This document shows positions 5,746-6,162 of a stretch of 6,162 nucleotides of DNA, piece by piece. Within the stretch, counting starts at the first letter, position 1, and each line of letters starts with the position of its first letter. The stretch comes from Lachnospiraceae bacterium (GTDB taxonomy: Bacteria; Bacillota; Clostridia; Lachnospirales; Lachnospiraceae), in NCBI GenBank assembly GCA_021153185.1, contig JAGKTY010000073.1, positions 1 to 6,162 of the forward strand, read 5' to 3'. A program made the position numbers and the translations under genes. The notes beneath the pieces were generated by a model. It made no database searches. It was not told where the DNA came from and saw only the letters and a list, made by a program, of their open reading frames with translations.

Positions 5746-5765
5746 GTCCGGTAAAAGTTCCGGAC
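5746..5765. repeat. Short inverted repeat near the IS4 element end
   Basis: GTCCGG (5746-5751) and CCGGAC (5760-5765) form a perfect 6-bp stem with an 8-nt loop, 22 nt beyond the transposase stop. It may be part of the element's terminal region. On the minus strand it lies between the transposase and the outer-membrane remnant, but it has no T-run, so it is not a clear terminator. Confidence 0.45.
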
Positions 5766-5786
5766 GATTATTATAAAGTTTAACAA

Positions 5787-6162
5787 TTAAAACAAACTTG
5801 GTTCGGTAGAACCATCAAGCTCATTGACAATATTGTAGTTAGGTTTTGCAAAGAGGTCTTTAAGGTTTGTAGTATCTGTTAATGAGATACTTACAATCTG
5901 CAGCATCTCGTAGATGGAACGTTCTATGTTCATCTTTTTCTGCACTATAGCCATCATACAGTAGGCTATGATCGCAGAGTAGATCTGAATGCGGACTGCA
6001 TTTTCGGACGTACCCCAGAATTTTTTTATCTTAAGATGTTGCTTGATCCACTTGAAGAATAGTTCGATCTGCCACCTGTTGTGATAGAGTTCAGCAACCA
6101 TTACTGGGCTGATAGTCAGAGCATTGGTGAAGAATATGAACTTCTTCTTGCTCTCTTTGTCC
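5787..6162 (-). CDS. IS4-family DDE transposase, C-terminal part (runs off the window)
   Basis: About 125 C-terminal residues are present; the frame is open to the right edge, so the N-terminus is missing here. YHNRWQIELFFKWIK has exactly the Y-(2)-R-(3)-E-(6)-K spacing that defines IS4-family transposases, and its Glu is the third member of the DDE triad. The preceding segment (KKKFIFFTNALTISPVMVAE) fits the beta strand and helix before this motif, and KQHLKIKKFWGTSENAVRIQ is the usual continuation. The two catalytic Asp residues would lie beyond the window. There is no sign of damage in the visible part. Which IS4 subgroup it belongs to cannot be decided from this fragment. Confidence 0.9.
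   Translation of the reverse strand, partial: DKESKKKFIFFTNALTISPVMVAELYHNRWQIELFFKWIKQHLKIKKFWGTSENAVRIQIYSAIIAYCMMAIVQKKMNIERSIYEMLQIVSISLTDTTNLKDLFAKPNYNIVNELDGSTEPSLF

Larger units (their letters stand above)
5741..6162 (-). mobile_element. 3' end of an IS4-family insertion sequence
   Basis: This is the transposase-end part of an IS4-family element that runs off the right edge. Its inner boundary is placed between the last plausible codon of the outer-membrane remnant (5737) and the transposase stop (5787). The inverted repeat and target duplication cannot be verified because the other end is outside the window. The insertion disrupted the outer-membrane-type gene. Confidence 0.7.

Overview
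The window reads as an accessory segment of a Bacteroidota chromosome or plasmid, most likely a gut-type Bacteroidales (Bacteroides/Prevotella/Alistipes-like). Four things support this: a perfect Bacteroidota -7 box (TACCTTTG) with a -33 ATTG at the right distance; IS66 proteins of the Bacteroidota type; a surface lipoprotein combining carboxypeptidase-regulatory-like, BACON-like and FISUMP-like domains; and AT-rich genes with mostly weak ribosome binding sites. No species can be named.

Layout. Bases 1 to about 2290 (possibly 2376) are an IS66-family insertion sequence on the + strand: tnpA, tnpB (14-nt overlap) and tnpC. The tnpC gene is broken by an internal deletion of roughly 60 codons that removes the region of the third catalytic acidic residue and shifts the frame, so this copy should not make its own transposase. 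Two hairpins, the second followed by a T-rich run, lie just after tnpC.

Bases about 3669 down to 2034 (minus strand) hold the most interesting unit: a three-gene operon with its own promoter, an unusually strong Shine-Dalgarno for this phylum, and a dyad-rich leader that looks like an operator. Gene order is a small helical protein (80 aa), a SecB-like chaperone (140 aa, ATGA overlap) and a protein with ADP-ribosyltransferase (ART)-like motifs (17-nt overlap). I interpret this as a toxin-antitoxin-chaperone (TAC) module, comparable in parts list to the anti-phage CmdTAC system but in the order antitoxin-chaperone-toxin. The ART-like core looks complete, but the 3' end of its frame now runs into the antisense of the IS66 element, giving a chimeric C-terminus.

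Bases 5737 down to 3710 (minus strand) are the remains of another operon: the last ~67 codons of an outer-membrane-type protein, cut off by a second insertion sequence, followed after 3 nt by an intact 607-aa multidomain lipoprotein. Bases from about 5741 to the right edge are the 3' end of an IS4-family element on the minus strand, with the Y-R-E-K signature of its transposase. The window is thus a small cargo region (TAC-like operon plus lipoprotein) bounded by two different insertion sequences, each of which has damaged a neighbouring gene.
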